Notes: generated by a model from the letters alone, not told the origin. A stretch of 64,000 nucleotides of DNA from Helopsaltes ochotensis (GCA_013400155.1 VXBM01001234.1:62001-126000); one strand, 5' to 3'. Shown: positions 35,696-48,500, numbered from the stretch's first letter. Numbers and translations are program-made.

Positions 35696-36223
35696 ACTGC
35701 ATCCTGGGTTGATCCCCCAGTGTGGGCAGCAGGGGAGGGGTAATTCTGCCCCTCTGCCCCTGTCCTCAAGTGAGACCGCACCTGCAGAGCTTCCTCCAGC
35801 CCTGACTCCAGCAGCCCAAGGACGTGGAGCTCCTGGAGCCAGAGGAGGCCATGGAGATGCTCCCAGGGCTGGAGCTCCTCTGCTCTGGAGCCAGTCTGGC
35901 AGAGCTGGGGGTGTTCACCTGCACAAGAGAAGGCACCAGGGAGACCTCAGAGCCCCTGCCAGGCCCTAAAGGGGCTCCAGGAGAGCTGGAGAGGGACTTG
36001 GGACAAGAGATGGAGGGACAGGACACAGGGAATGGCTTCCCACTCCCAGAGGGCAGGGACAGATGGGAAACTGGGAAGGTGAGGGTGGGGAGGCCCTGGC
36101 ACAGGTTTCCCAGAGCAGCTGTGGCTGCCCCTGGATCCCTGGCAGTGTCCAAGGCCAGGTTGAATGGGGCCTGGACCTGGGCTAGTGTAAGGTGAACCAA
36201 CCCAAACCATTATGTGATTCTAA
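35696..36223 (+). mobile_element. CR1 LINE 3' fragment
   Basis: It starts in the region CCCCCAGTGTGGGCAGCAGG, continues GACGTGGAGCTCCTGGAGCC, CTCTGGAGCCAGTCTGGCAG, GACAAGAGATGGAGGGACAG and CCCTGGCAGTGTCCAAGGCC, and ends CCAAACCATTATGTGATTCT. Over 500 bp, forward and well preserved. It lies about 700 bp from the large reversed CR1 at 36931-38105, so the two could pair as an inverted repeat. Confidence 0.93.
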
Positions 36224-36930
36224 GGAGAGAGAGTCCCAAGCAGAAGCTCTGCTACTACAGGCAATGTGTGCACACAATGGTCCCATCTCTGAGTAGTAAT
36301 TGTCGTGAGAAGTGGTGGCTTTTTAGTTATGGCACAGCTCTTTTACCTCCCTCCGCCCCGCCCCATTTCCCATATATCCTGCAATGAACTGAATATGTTT
36401 TAATTTGGAGGAGTAATTGGTCCTTACAGCATCCTGAAAGCGAACCTTGAGGGTGTCAGAACTGCAGGGTGGACTGAGAGCCTTGCTGCAACCTGGATGT
36501 GTTCACAGTGCTCCAAACACAAAACAAGGATCCTTCACCCAGTGTGCTGCCTGCCAGAGTGTCCACCAGTGAAGGGTATGGTTGGTTGTGCTTCCCTGAA
36601 CAGTTGAGAAACTATGAAAGAGCTGGAAGGAAACTGCCTTCTCTGCAAACTAAATGAGTTTCTGGCCTGAATGAGAGCATCTGGCCTAGTAAAGAGGTGA
36701 ACAGTAAACTCCATGGGCAGGAGCAAGTAGCCAGACGCACTCAGGAAGTCTGAACTCACCAGGGAAACGTGGGATGATCTTGTCCTCTTGCAGAATCGAG
36801 CCTGTCTGCTTCAGCCTTCAGTGTGTTGTTCTAACAGAGGATGGCTCCTGGTCACGTCTTCCTAAAGCAAAGAGATTCAGGAGTCTGGAATGCTGGAGAA
36901 CCACAGAGCAAGAGTGACAGCAGGACAATA

Positions 36931-38105
36931 ACATCAGAGAATGGTTTGTGTTAGATGGACCTTAAAGACCATCCAGTTCCAAACCCTTGTGCCACGGGCA
37001 GGGACACCTTCCACTATCCCAAGTTGCTCCAAACCCTCTCCAATCTGGCCTTGGAGATTTCCAGGGATGGGGCAGCCACAGCTGCTCTGGAAAATCTGTA
37101 CCAGTGCTTCACCACCCTCACAGGGAAGATTTCTTTCCAATACCTCATCTAACCCTGCCCTCTGGGAAGTGGGAAACTATTCCCCCTTATCCTGTCACTA
37201 CAGACCCTTATAAATAGTCTCTCTCCATCTTTTTTGTCAATTCCCTGCAGGTACTGAAGGTCTCAATTAGGTCACCTAGAAGCTGCCTGTTCTCCAGTAT
37301 GAACAATCCCAATTCTCTCAGACTTTCCCCACAGAAGAGGGGCTCTGTTCCTCTGATTTGCCTCCTCTGGATTGGCTCCAACAGCTCCACATGTGCTGTT
37401 GGAGCCAGGGCTGGAGGCAGCTCTGCAGGTGGGGTCTCACCTGAGCACAGGGGCAGCGGGGCTCTGTGCCCCCTCCCCTGCTGCCCACACTGGGGGATCA
37501 GCCCAGGGCATGGGGGGTTCAAGGCTGGGGCAGGTCCAGCTCTCATCCACACCATCCCCAGGTCCTTCTCCCAGAGCTGTTCCCTCTGCTCATCCCCAGC
37601 CTGGATTGATCCTGGGGGTTGCCTTGACCCAGCTGCAGCTCCAGCACTTGGCCTTGTTAAACCTCCTGAGATTCCCATGGGCCACTTCTCCAGCCTGTCC
37701 AGGTCCCTCTGGATGTCATCCCATCCTCCAGGTGTGTCAACTGCGCCTCTCATCTTGGTGCCATCTGCAAATTCACTGAAGCTGCCCTGGATCCCTCTGT
37801 CTGTGTCGTCATTGAAGATACTCATAACACTGGGGCATATATATATAACAATATATATATGACAATATATATATAACTATATATATATGTAACAATAACA
37901 TATGGACCCCTGAGGGACACCACTTGTCCCTTATGTCCACTGGGACCCTGAGCCATCAACCACAAACCTCTGGATGTGACTATCCAACCATTTCCTAATC
38001 TATCTAATAGTTCTCCCCCTAAATCCATCTCAGTTTAGAGAGAAAGATGTTGAGGGGGACAGTGTCAAGAGTTTTATGCGAGATCAATAAATAGAAGGTG
38101 AATGT
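36931..38105 (-). mobile_element. CR1 LINE fragment, copy B (reverse orientation, longest in window)
   Basis: From the reversed 3' end (CATCAGAGAATGGTTTGTG) through CCTTGGAGATTTCCAGGG into the ORF2 end. The minus frame at 37825-37208 contains VDTPGGWDDIQRDLDRLEKW and the damaged FADG box. It then runs past TGTGACTATCCAACC and GACAGTGTCAAGAGTTTTA, further into ORF2 than copy A. Positions 37364-37975 match 991-1602 with one difference in 612 bp, while the 3' parts of the two copies are clearly diverged. Confidence 0.93.
37837..37903. repeat. AT-rich (TA)n block inserted in CR1 copy B
   Basis: The same 67-bp arrangement of (TA)n runs and spacers as at 1464-1530, base for base. Confidence 0.9.
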
Positions 38106-39636
38106 ATTTATAGGGCTACACACCAAGAACTTGTCTAGATGCAAAAAACCTTTGAAAAGCACCAAGGGCCCATGGGATAAAGGACCCAGTTGCTGGGACC
38201 ACTGTGATGGTCTGGCATCTCAGTGAGTGGAAAGTAGGTGGTGAACAGAAAGTAGTTCCTTTCTGTTGTGCCTTAAAAGATCTCCCAGAGTCAACACAAC
38301 GACAAACACCTTGCTGCCTTTCCTTGTGTACAACACTCTCAGCCTGCACTCAGAGGAGCTGTGGATTGCTGGCCCAAATACTCACCACTCATATTTCAGC
38401 ACAATGAAACAGACATATGCTAGTGTAAGGAGTTTGTTTGCCTAGGTGATCCAGAAGAGTCACTGGTCTAAAAAATCCCTAAAAGGCTTTTTTTTTTTTC
38501 CTTTTGCTGTCAAACACTGATGATTTTTGGAAACTACAGTTTTAATGGAAGCAGTGTCATATTTGCTAATATCTTCATCTAAAGATATAAGTGGGAACAA
38601 GCTGTTCCATGAGCAGCAGAATTAACAAAACCATGGTTTTTTTTGTGGATGTGTGTTTCAGGTTTGAACTTTCTGGCTAAACTAGGCTGCCAATTTAAGA
38701 TTTTCCTATAGCTGTGATATGAATAATATCTCAGCCCAACACAGATTCTCCTCATTTTGATAAAGGGTCGCTGGAGCCTCTCCTATTCTGTCTGGTGTAA
38801 CTAATCAAATCCCTGTCTTCCCCCAGGCAGTAAATTTTCATGAAACATGTACAACTCCCAACAAATTTTGCTGAAACAGGTTCAAAAGTTGTCAAAGGGA
38901 CAGAAAGAGATGAGACGATACGCACATAAGTTGTATCATGTAAGTCCTTGTTTTCTTTGGAAACCAGAGTAAAACATTCTCCACAGGCAGCTTTTAATGC
39001 AGAAAATGGCTATTTATGGAAATCTTTACAGTCTTTTCTATCTTATAAAGGGATAAGATAGAAAGGGGTGCAACTTGGTTTCTCTCCTCTGTATTATTTA
39101 TGACATAGAGGAGAATCAATGTATAGAGATAATCTACAAGGGTTTTCCAGCAATTGTCCTTCTTCCTCTTACAAGTTTGCTAAATTCTTGTTGTACATCC
39201 TTTTGATAAACAGAACCTCAATAATAGGCTTTCACATTTTCAATTCTAGTATTTCACTGCTTGTCCTTGCTGAGACTTCCAGTGAATAATCTTTGAGCTG
39301 TTTTGTAAAGACTGTGTTAATCTATTTGAGTGCCAGTGTTTAAATTTTAAGACAGGTTTTCTGAAAACCAAAGGTTAAGCTCTGGTATTATATAAACACT
39401 TAACAAAAGTTCCCCTTTCAGATACTTTACTTTTTCTTATCTTACATTGTAGTAGACTGACTGTTGTCAGACAGTGCTTTAGACTAGACATAATAAAAAT
39501 AGAAAATAAACTATTTTTAAAAATCCTTCGGTTTTATATCTTTATACAAGAAAGAAACATCAATGATGAAGGGTCATTTTCCCACTCACATGTCCTCTTT
39601 CTTACCTGACGGAATGGTGAAAACCTTTGGATGCCT
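38106..39636. other. Non-coding interval, nothing recognised
   Basis: AT-rich unique-looking sequence; no gene supported. Confidence 0.55.
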
Positions 39637-39778
39637 CACCCCTGGAAGTGTCCAAAGCCAGGTTGGATGGGGCTTGGAGCAAACTGGTGTAGAGGAAGGT
39701 GTCCCTGCCCCTGGCAGGGGGTGGAATGGGGTGAGTTTTAAGGTCCGCTCCAACCCAAACCATTCTGTGATTCTATAA
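39637..39778 (+). mobile_element. CR1 LINE 3' end fragment
   Basis: CACCCCTGGAAGTGTCCAAA, GATGGGGCTTGGAGCAAACT, GGAAGGTGTCCCTGCCCC and CAACCCAAACCATTCTGTGA, then TTCTATA. Only the last 140 bp of CR1, forward, among the best preserved copies. Confidence 0.93.
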
Positions 39779-41462
39779 TATAGCTTTGGATATGTCATCT
39801 CAAAACAATGTCTACTCAAAGCCTAGTTAGATTTTTCTCTTCTTGTCTTTCTTTACTAATTCAAAACCAAGAAGTGATAAAAATATCACTGTTTTGATTT
39901 TAAACAAGCCACTCTAGGAGCTGGACCTCAAAGCTCTATGTGTCCTGGGTGCACTGCATAGCCAAACCCACCCCTTATAATTTCCACTCTTTTGATTTTC
40001 AGAGAGTGTTTTTTTAGCCAGTCCTTTTTGTGATCAGTATCAGTGATAAGGGAAATATTTATAGTGCTGAAATCAAAGGGGCACAAGGCAGTGCTAACAG
40101 CACTCCATCACTTCCTTTTTCAAGGGAGGGACATAGCAGCAGTCTTAAAGATCACTCATCATGATAGGAATATTTATCTCTTGAAAAGTCTTTGTGTTAC
40201 AACTGCAGGGCAGTGAAATGAGCACTGGGCTTTTTGCGTGATTCAGTTTTTCATTATCCAGTTTGAACATTGCTGGTTCAATCAGCACAGGTTTTTTGAT
40301 GAAGACAGTGGTGCACAGGGCTATTCCTCAGGCTTTTTCACCCACATTTTCTTGTGTTGTCTGTGGACTCAACCTTTCATTAACTTCTTATTTTATTTCT
40401 TTTCACACATTGCCTGTTTTTGTGGTTCATGATGGATTTTTCACAACAATTTTGTGGGGCAGCTCATGGCAGCCGGGAGATCTGTAGGTACCCTCAGCTC
40501 TGGTGCTCCACTGTATGACCTCAATGGCTTCAGGCTCTGAATCTAAATTCAGAGGATCAGCTTCATCTATCCCTAAGCTCCTCTAAATCTGGGTGAGTGT
40601 TTGCCTCAGGCCACTCATATCAAGACAGTGACAAAGGCAGGGCAGGAGAGTTTGGACATGAGTTGGGATGGAAAAGCTCTGGGAAATGTGGGGTATGCTG
40701 GCAGGAACTACAATGTGGATTGTCACCTCACATTAAAATGTTCAAAGGTGCACAATCTGCAGGGACATCTCAACTTTGACTTCCTGTCTCTCATTTTCCT
40801 CCTGTTGTCCTGCAGCAATAACCTGCCCTGGGGAACTGCCTCTTTAGCCTATGCAGGGAGGTGGCCTAGGCTGCACCACCTGGCCATGGCTGTTTCCTCT
40901 CCCCTCTGCTCTAGCTGCTGAAGACCTGGCAACAGCTCCACGGAGTGATGGGAGCCTGACAGAGGGGATGTGAATAGCTCACTCTTGATTGACAGCCCCT
41001 CCATGGATTAATTATCTGTACTTCAGAAATCCCTGGAGATCCCATCACCATTTCACAGGGTGCTGTAGAAACATATCATGAAGTTCCAGCCCCCTTTCCC
41101 TGAAATGCAATCTGTCTTTAAGAGGCAGCAGGTGTAAGCAGCTTGTGGACATCAGTAAGGAAATAATAAAGGGTTTTGAAGGATTTATTTATTTATTTAT
41201 TCCCTTCCTTTTGAAGGAAGGGAAATACAAAGACACCACAAAGTAGTGTTTCCCTTTATCTAATGGCATCAGAGATTCCTTAGTGTCTGCTGAAAGTGGT
41301 GGTCTCCAGTAGGTGACCACCAGTCTGGGTCTTGTTCCCTGTGTGAGTTTGCTCCAGCCATAAGGTAGCAGAGAGAATCATGTTGGATGAAGACACAGAA
41401 ATTTGGATTCCAGTGCCTGAACCTGCAGATGTTCATGCTGTTGATATAGAAATAAGGCTAAG

Positions 41463-41540
<78 letters not shown>

Positions 41541-41979
41541 TTCCCAAGCAGCTGTCAAAATGAATTTGAGAAAAGGGACTTTTAAGTAGTGCTTACATGA
41601 GGAATTACTCATGGAAAATTCCTTCTCTGAACTTTTCCAATTTCATTAACAAAGGAATGTTTATGAAGCAAAGCCCTGCGCTAGACACTGACATTTCTAA
41701 GTTTGAAATTGTGCTTGTAGCAGTTGAAATGAAGTTCATGCACCAGTTTGAGAGCAGGTACTACATCTGTGTGGAACAAAGACCTACTTGTAGCAATCAA
41801 GAGAAAAATATTCCTTGTGAGACAATGGGGCAAGCACTGAGATTATGAGTGAAAGCATCTGAGCCTGGTAAAAGCAGTTCCTTGATCAGCCTGTTTTCTA
41901 AAGTCACCATTACTTAAAAAGAATAAATAATTATTTTTATCTTGAGCAAATATTGGTAATCGCTAAAAGAGAGATGAAT
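39779..41979. other. Non-coding interval with (ATTT)n and (ATT)n repeats
   Basis: Short open frames at 40238-40487 and 40597-40921 show no family match. (ATTT)n lies at 41185-41201 and (ATT)n at 41463-41538. Confidence 0.55.
41463..41538. repeat. (ATT)n trinucleotide microsatellite
   Basis: About 25 perfect ATT units. The leucine run in the frame over it (41380-41589) is an artefact of the repeat. Confidence 0.97.
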
Positions 41980-42565
41980 CATAAAACGATAGATCTATGG
42001 AATGGTTTGGGCTGGTAGGGATCTTTAAAAGGGAAGGGGTCTTTAAAGATAATTCAGTTCCAAGCCCTCTGCTGGGCAGGGACATCTTCCACTAGACTAG
42101 GTACCTCCAAACTCAATCCAGCCTGGCCTTGGAACTTCACTTCCACTTGGGATAGGGCAAAAACAACTTCTCTGGGCAATGTGTGCCAGGGCCTCACCAT
42201 CCTCACCATCCTCACAGGGAAGAATTTATTCCTAATATCATAATATCAATCTAACCCTGTCCCCGGCAGTGTTTCATTGTGTCATTTCCACTCGTACTAC
42301 CACTCCATGCACTTTCTAAAGTCCTTCTCCATCTCCTCCTCTTGTGTAGTTTATGGACTGCCAGTGCACATGAATTGATCACATTGAGCTTCTCTTCCAT
42401 CCACACTCCCTAGTCCTTCATCTCAGAGATTCTCTCAATTCGTTCTCTGTCCAGCCTGTGTTTGTGTTTTGGATTCCCTCAGACCAGGTACAGAACCTTG
42501 CACATGGCCTTGTTGAACTTCTTCAGGTTCACACAAGTCCAGCTCTCAGGGCTGCTGAGCACTAT
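41980..42565 (-). mobile_element. CR1 LINE fragment (reverse orientation)
   Basis: TCTATGGAATGGTTTGGGCT, GCTGGGCAGGGACATCTTCC, AATCCAGCCTGGCCTTGGA, then GGACTGCCAGTGCACATGAA, CAGGTACAGAACCTTGCACA and GGCCTTGTTGAACTTCTTCA. The 5' part (from about 42350) is from the older segment corresponding to the ORF2 end. A short internal repeat of GGATCTTTAAAAGGGAAGG / GGTCTTTAAAGATAATTC near 42020-42055 looks like a local duplication. Confidence 0.88.
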
Positions 42566-42863
42566 AAATGTCATATTGCTTGTTCCCAGTAACTATGCAA
42601 TGTTTGCCTTGAGGCAGAGGTTTGTTGTATAGAGGCCAGGTACCTGATAGGGTTCCCTGGCTATAGTTGCATCCTCATTAAAGCTAGGCTAACAAATCTT
42701 TGTTTTCTTTTGTTTTCTTGCTTTTCCTATTTCAGCCAATGCCCCAAATCCCTGTTCTCCCAATATCCTTCTAAATTATCTTGTTGTAAAAGCCAGCTAG
42801 CCTTAAGGACAGTCCTATGTCATTCATGAGCTCATGATCTCTAAAGGGTAGGTTGAAGGTTTC

Positions 42864-43631
42864 TGTCTTGGTTTGAAAGACAGGTATCTGCTAGGGAGGG
42901 CAGGACCTCCCTTTGGAATGGAGAATTCGTATCCCCTCCCTCCAAATTATTATAATTTAGGAAATTAAACGGGCTTTTCAGGCAGAGGTATAGAGTTAGG
43001 AATAACAGTTCTTTACTAGTATGTATAACAAGGCAAAACAAACAGCAATAACTACTACAACATTAACAGTAAGACAGACCCAAAGACCTTAAGAGGTTTT
43101 GCTTCAGAGTCCGGGGGGCAGTCGGGTGCCGGGGCTCCGAGAGCACCAGGCTGAAATGGTGGGAAAATCCCGGGCTGTGGGTGAGATCAGAAGCGCTCTC
43201 TGATGGCAGCTGAAGCAGCAGGATTGTCCTGGCTGAGCACAATGTGATGAAAAAGCCCCCAAAGCACAAAGCAGTGTCGAGGCAAACAGCGGCGGCGGGA
43301 CAGGGCCGGCCCAGCTCCAGCAGGGCGGAGAAGGCGAGCCCGGAGTTCCGAGGCACACGAGGAGCCGATGCAGGTTCCCCAGGTAGCAGCAATGAACTCC
43401 TTCTGCAGCAAGCAGCAGCAGCCGTCCTCTCCCCGAATGCTGGGACCAAGAGAGTGAAACTGCCACCGGCCTCGTTCTTTACCTGCTTCCCAGCCCTTGT
43501 GGTATCTTCTCCTTTTGTTTTAGCCAAGTACCGGAACAAAGCACCCACAAGTATCCAGCAATCAGTCTCGTAGCAGCCCAGGTGGGGAAGAAAATTCCAC
43601 AAAACAAGAAAAACAATTCCAACCCCCAACA
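42864..43631. mobile_element. Solo LTR of an endogenous retrovirus, with 5-bp target-site duplication
   Basis: A 768-bp element begins TGTCTTGGTTTGAAAGACAG and ends CCCCCAACA, giving TG...CA ends. It is flanked by GTTTC on both sides (42859-42863 and 43632-43636), a clean 5-bp target-site duplication. It is much richer in GC and CpG than the flanks. The opening words and the block AATAACAGTTCTTTACTAG match LTRs I know from songbird genomes. No gag, pol or env sequence lies on either side, so recombination between two LTRs has removed the body. A 5-bp duplication suits ERVL-type elements but does not decide the class. Orientation could not be fixed because both strands carry TG...CA ends. Confidence 0.85.
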
Positions 43632-43958
43632 GTTTCTTTTATAAAGTACCACATGCTACCCCTGGAACTGATCAGTGATTTGAACTTTCACATCAACTTT
43701 CACTGAAGGAAGATGAGAACATTTTCAAACCTAAGGACTCCTGTGCCCATTTTCCTAATGAATCATGGAGACTGAAGGGCTCACTGAGGCCACATGTCGA
43801 TGGTGTCAAACACAGAAACACCATTTTTCAGCCTGGAATTTCCAGCTATTTCTGGTCTGTATTATTTATCAGTTTCTAAAACTCACCTTGACAAAGTATA
43901 TTAAAATTTAATAAGAAGTAAAGAAGTGGATTAGTCATTTATTGTAAAGAAGCTCTTT

Positions 43959-44154
43959 ACTGTGAGGGAAGCCCCGGCAAAGGTTGCCCAGAGAAGCTGT
44001 GGCTGGCCCTGGATCCCTGGAAGTGTCCAGAGTGAGGTTGGACAGGGCTTGGAGCAACCTGGGATAGTGGAAGGTGTCCTTGCCCATGGCAGAGGGTGAA
44101 ACAGGATGAGTTTTCAGACCTCTTCCAAATAATTCTGTGATTTTTTGATTTTAT
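43959..44154 (+). mobile_element. CR1 LINE 3' end fragment
   Basis: GGTTGCCCAGAGAAGCTGTG, GATCCCTGGAAGTGTCCAGA, GGCTTGGAGCAACCTGGG and CTTGCCCATGGCAGAGGG, then AATTCTGTGATTTTTTGATT. Forward, about 195 bp, 325 bp beyond the solo LTR. Confidence 0.92.
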
Positions 44155-47100
44155 AACTATGGGCCATTTTGATTGAGATTTGGTGTGGAACACACAGTAC
44201 CTGTGATTACTAGTAGATACGGCGTAACAGTCATGAGAATAAGAATGTTTGGCAAAGTTTTTGTTCCTAATATTTGTAGAAGGGGGCTGGAAAGGATCTC
44301 CTAGCATAAAAAGCAGATAAACAGGCTTCAGGGAAAGAAAATTTCTCAATGTCACCTTCCTAAGAAAAACTTCTGAGACCCCAAATATAGCTACCCTGAT
44401 GCTAATTGTATGCAGAAAGGAAGCTTGGGCTGTGTCACCAAGGTACTTAGCAGTTATGAGGTGTATATTTTAGAAGATCATGCTAGGAATTAAGCATGAA
44501 GATGCCATTTAATTATACATTTATGCATTTTTTTTTTTAGCAGACTCTTTGCTGAGCATTTACTTCTTTGAGTTAATGACAATAATTACATGAAATCCAT
44601 TCGGGCTTCTCAAGATGCTGAATTTGCAAACTGGCAATACAAATACTTTAATACTCATTTAAATACACTGTAATTGCACTTGATTCTAAGTAGTGGCATT
44701 TTAAAAGCTGTGTCATTTGTAAATATTAGATGCCCCCCTCCCTCCCTCATTTTAACATCAATCCTTAGTGTATCTGGTTGATGTCAGTCTTGATAAATTA
44801 TTCTGCTGAAAGAGCTGACCATAAAGAATAACATTTTCCATTAAAAATTAATTTATTCCCATGCCACAGGTCCTTGTGTAATCACAATACAACGGTCTGT
44901 ATTGTCTGTCTATCAGCACATCCATGTCTGATTTGTGGCTTACCTAGATCCTACAAAGTCCTGAGAAAATTGCCATTTTGATACCTGTCATTTATTAGTA
45001 ATATTTATATTACTAATGTATTACAATATTTGCACACTGGCAAGTGACACCTGCAGTCTGGTTAGCTGTCAGCCAGGCTCATAACATGAAAGAAATGAAT
45101 TTCCTTCCTTATTGAATGAAAGGACAACATCTTTGCTGCCTTTTCCCTCAGCACTCGGTTTCCCAAAGGGAATTCAAATGGCTCTCTGGTGGTTTGGTTT
45201 GGGATGGGCACAGCTTTCTGCAGCTCTGGGGAAAACTGGAGCAGTAGAAACTATGTAATCAAACACAATTCCCTACACCTCTGGTTCTGATTCACATCTC
45301 TCTGCTCAGAAACTCATTTGGTATCATGCCAAAATAGTTTGAGTTTCTCCCCTCACCTTTGTGTTACTCTGACTTTTGCAGCCTTTCTGATGCGTTCCTT
45401 AGTTTCTAAAGTGGAGTCAGAGTTCTCAATGTTTTGCATTGTTCTTGCTTCTTTCTCACATTGGTGTTATTGGTAGATACAGATGTTTTAGGGAAATTCT
45501 TGTAAACATCATATACTTTTGGGTGAAGAAACATTTGATTGACTGTCAGTTTTGCCAGTGGAATTGGAGAAGTGGTGACACCCTCCACCAATCCCTGGTA
45601 ATGATCTGAAAACTATATAAGAGAGAACAATAAAGTTCAGCTTTCTTTTTCTGCTCTTTCCCTTCAATCAAGTGTCTGTACTATTTGTGGTGTGCTAAAC
45701 AGTGACACCTTTGTTTTGCCATGTTGGACATCCTAGGACCTAATAGCCTGTGTGCATAGGAAGATGCCCTCCTTTCCAGCCTGTATGCAGCCTTGGAAAT
45801 TTTAATGTGGTTGAGGGTAACATTTTAAAGTTCTCCTTTTGTTTTGGCAATATTTTCTTTCCTTCATATTGCTTTACTGTGTACCTAATTATTGTAAATT
45901 TGGACAACTGTTTTATTCCATATTTTCAAGGAACATTTTTTGCTTATGTACACATTGTCTGTGTACATGTTTTCTGCAAACTGTTTAAAAAATGCATTTC
46001 CTTTCTTCTTTGCATTTCAGCCTGTTCAGAAAAGTCTAGCCAAATGATGCCTCACCTATGGAGGTCTCTTCACTCAAGTGCTAAAACTTTGCAAAACTTA
46101 CTTAATATTAATGAGGGGTACCAAAGCAAGGTTCTACGAAGTCTTTACTAATTTATTTGATTATTCTCTGTTTTGATTTTTCTTGTTTTGTGTTGGATGA
46201 CAATAATGCAAAACCCCTGGAGAATTTGATGCAAAACACTTCATTTTCCAGGAAACAGGTTTTTCATTATTTCTGTGAGGCTGTTCCCCAATACAATAAA
46301 GACAGCTGCTGAGAAATTAAACGTTTTGCAACTTACCTTCTGTAGAAAGAGAAAAGTGAGAGCTACCTATGAGATCAGGCCAAATAAAAGCTTTGTAATG
46401 AACATTGTCTAAGGATAAAGTTGATTTTCAATCAGCCCAAGGATCCTGCCTTTTCAATTCTATTATGTTAATAGATATGGAGTGAAGTATTTTCTCTTTT
46501 TGTCTTTCTCCCTTTTTCTTCTCCCTTCTCCTTTCCCATTTACTTTCCTGCATTGGATTTATTTCTTTTGGGGATCACCAGTCCCTTCAGTTGGATAGTG
46601 TCCTGGACTTTCATTCTGACTACAGAATTTTTGTTGATAGAAAGTGCACTCTCTGTATGATTAAAATCCCCCAGAATTTCTTGCTGTGTGAGGCAGTTGA
46701 AACCACTCTGGTTTCAAAATTCTGTTTAATATAAAGAAATCTCTTTTGCAATTAAAGTAAGCAAAAATGTGTGTTGTGTGGAAAATTTTGTCCAACAATC
46801 TATCAACCCTTGCACATATCTCAGTGTTTTTATTCACATTCATCTGCCCTAACGCAAGGATCTCTAAAGGAGATCTGAGGATGTCATCCAATAATCTAAG
46901 AACTATCCTAGGTGGGAGAAGTATCACTATGGTATGTCTCAAGACATATTCTTACATCCTGAGTTGCATAACTGCATAACCTTTGTGTATCTGTTGTAAA
47001 TACAAAAAATATGTGTACACATTCTGTTAACAGTTATTGCAGTTTTGCACAGATGCTCATTCCTCTGTGGATGTTTATATGCACGTGCACCACAGACTCA

Positions 47101-48500
47101 GAAAAGTATCCAAACATTTCTGTGCCCCACATTTCCCATTCTTTCTTCCAACAAGAGAGTTATCTGAAAGACTGGTTATATTAGCAAAATGAAACACACT
47201 GATGTGACATGCTGATATCCCAAATATTGGAAAGAATGAAAGGATCTGCCTTTCAGTGAGAACTCTTTTGATAAACTCACATGCTTGAATGATTAAACCC
47301 AAGAATTAAAATATCTCTTACAATGTGTAATTTTTTTCCTTTCTCCCAGTAACTTTAATATAGGAAGGGAGGACAGAAGAAGAGAGAGAAATAAGCTTAT
47401 ATTCTTAAGTTTCCTAACCCATATTCCATTCGAGAACTATAAGATGTGATAAAGATAGGTAAGCAGATTAATTTAGCAGACTTCCAGACTTCTGATGCAA
47501 AAGAGAGAGGCAGAAACATTTTATCATTTCTGACATATGGAACATGTAGTTCTGACTGCAATATGGAATGGATGATCAAAGTCATGTTTTCAACAGATCC
47601 TAGGAACATATTTAGCCTTAAAGTCATTAGTAAACTTCAATTTAGGAGCTGAACCCTAAAACCTTAATTCGGACAAACCACTCTTACTTGGGAGCATAGC
47701 AACTCACTCACAGGTCAAAATTTAATATCATTCTTGAACCAGGCAGCTCAATGTCTTGGAGAAAATGACTAAAAAATACTCAGAAAATACCTTCAAGGTA
47801 TGAGGAAGAAATTGAGAGCTAAGCACGGGAAAAATAAGAACTAAGGCTTTCAAAGAAAATTGAAGCTTTGGAGAGCCTTCAACTATTTTGATTTATATTT
47901 AAACATTTTAGAGATTACAGCTTTGATTAGCTGAGACCCTCTCCAATTCCCCTTCAGCTCTGATTTATGGGCAGGCTGAATCTCAGTAAAATGAAAGCTA
48001 AATGAGGTGTTCTTTAAAATTACCTTTGAACACTTAAAGAAGGTAAGGAAGAGGGCAACTTGGTTGATGCTGACATGAAGGGGAATGGGATATGAGGGTG
48101 AGTGTTTTTAGGAACTGAAGTATTTTGACTACTGGAGAGGGGGAAGGAGCAGAAAGAACAGGATGTCAGGGTGTTTCTAATTGCTACATGTGATAGCAGT
48201 TATATATACATCACTTTTGACTGGGAGATGCATGAAACTAAACTTGCTAGCTAAAACAAGGCTGTTTGTGCATATGTAAGATGGAATTTGGTGGGGGTTT
48301 TTGGTGGTTTATTTCTTGCTGGGAAGAACTTTTTTTTCTGTTTATTGAAGAAATGACTTTCTCATTTTGGTGTTTACAAAGGATTGTCTCAGACTATCCA
48401 AGGTTATTCTGATAGAAATTTTGTAACTCCCAGGACGCAGCTAGACTCCGCCAGGTGAAACTGCAGGCACAGTTCATGGGGAATAACCCACTGGTTCACC
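44155..48500. other. Four kilobases of non-coding DNA with one LTR-like promoter patch
   Basis: No exon supported; the 133-codon plus frame at 45750-46151 has no family match. 44560-44880 is A/T-rich unique DNA that might be a conserved non-coding element. See 45605-45701 for a TATA/poly-A signal pair. Confidence 0.5.
45605..45701 (+). promoter_or_regulatory. TATA box and AATAAA close together (possible old LTR remnant)
   Basis: ACTATATAAGAGAG at about 45612 is followed within 20 bp by AATAAA (45630-45635), then a T/C-rich tract and a CTAAACA end at 45701. A TATA box followed almost at once by a poly-A signal is unusual for host genes but typical of some LTR U3/R junctions. No left LTR border or target-site duplication was found, so this stays a candidate. 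Confidence 0.3.

Noticed and set aside
43063..43629. 188-codon minus-strand open frame
   Set aside because: It lies wholly inside the solo LTR, starts at a TTG within two bases of the LTR end, and has no domain. GC-rich LTRs often have chance open frames.
45750..46151. 133-codon plus-strand frame rich in Phe and Cys
   Set aside because: Composition follows the local T-rich DNA; no recognisable domain or signal.
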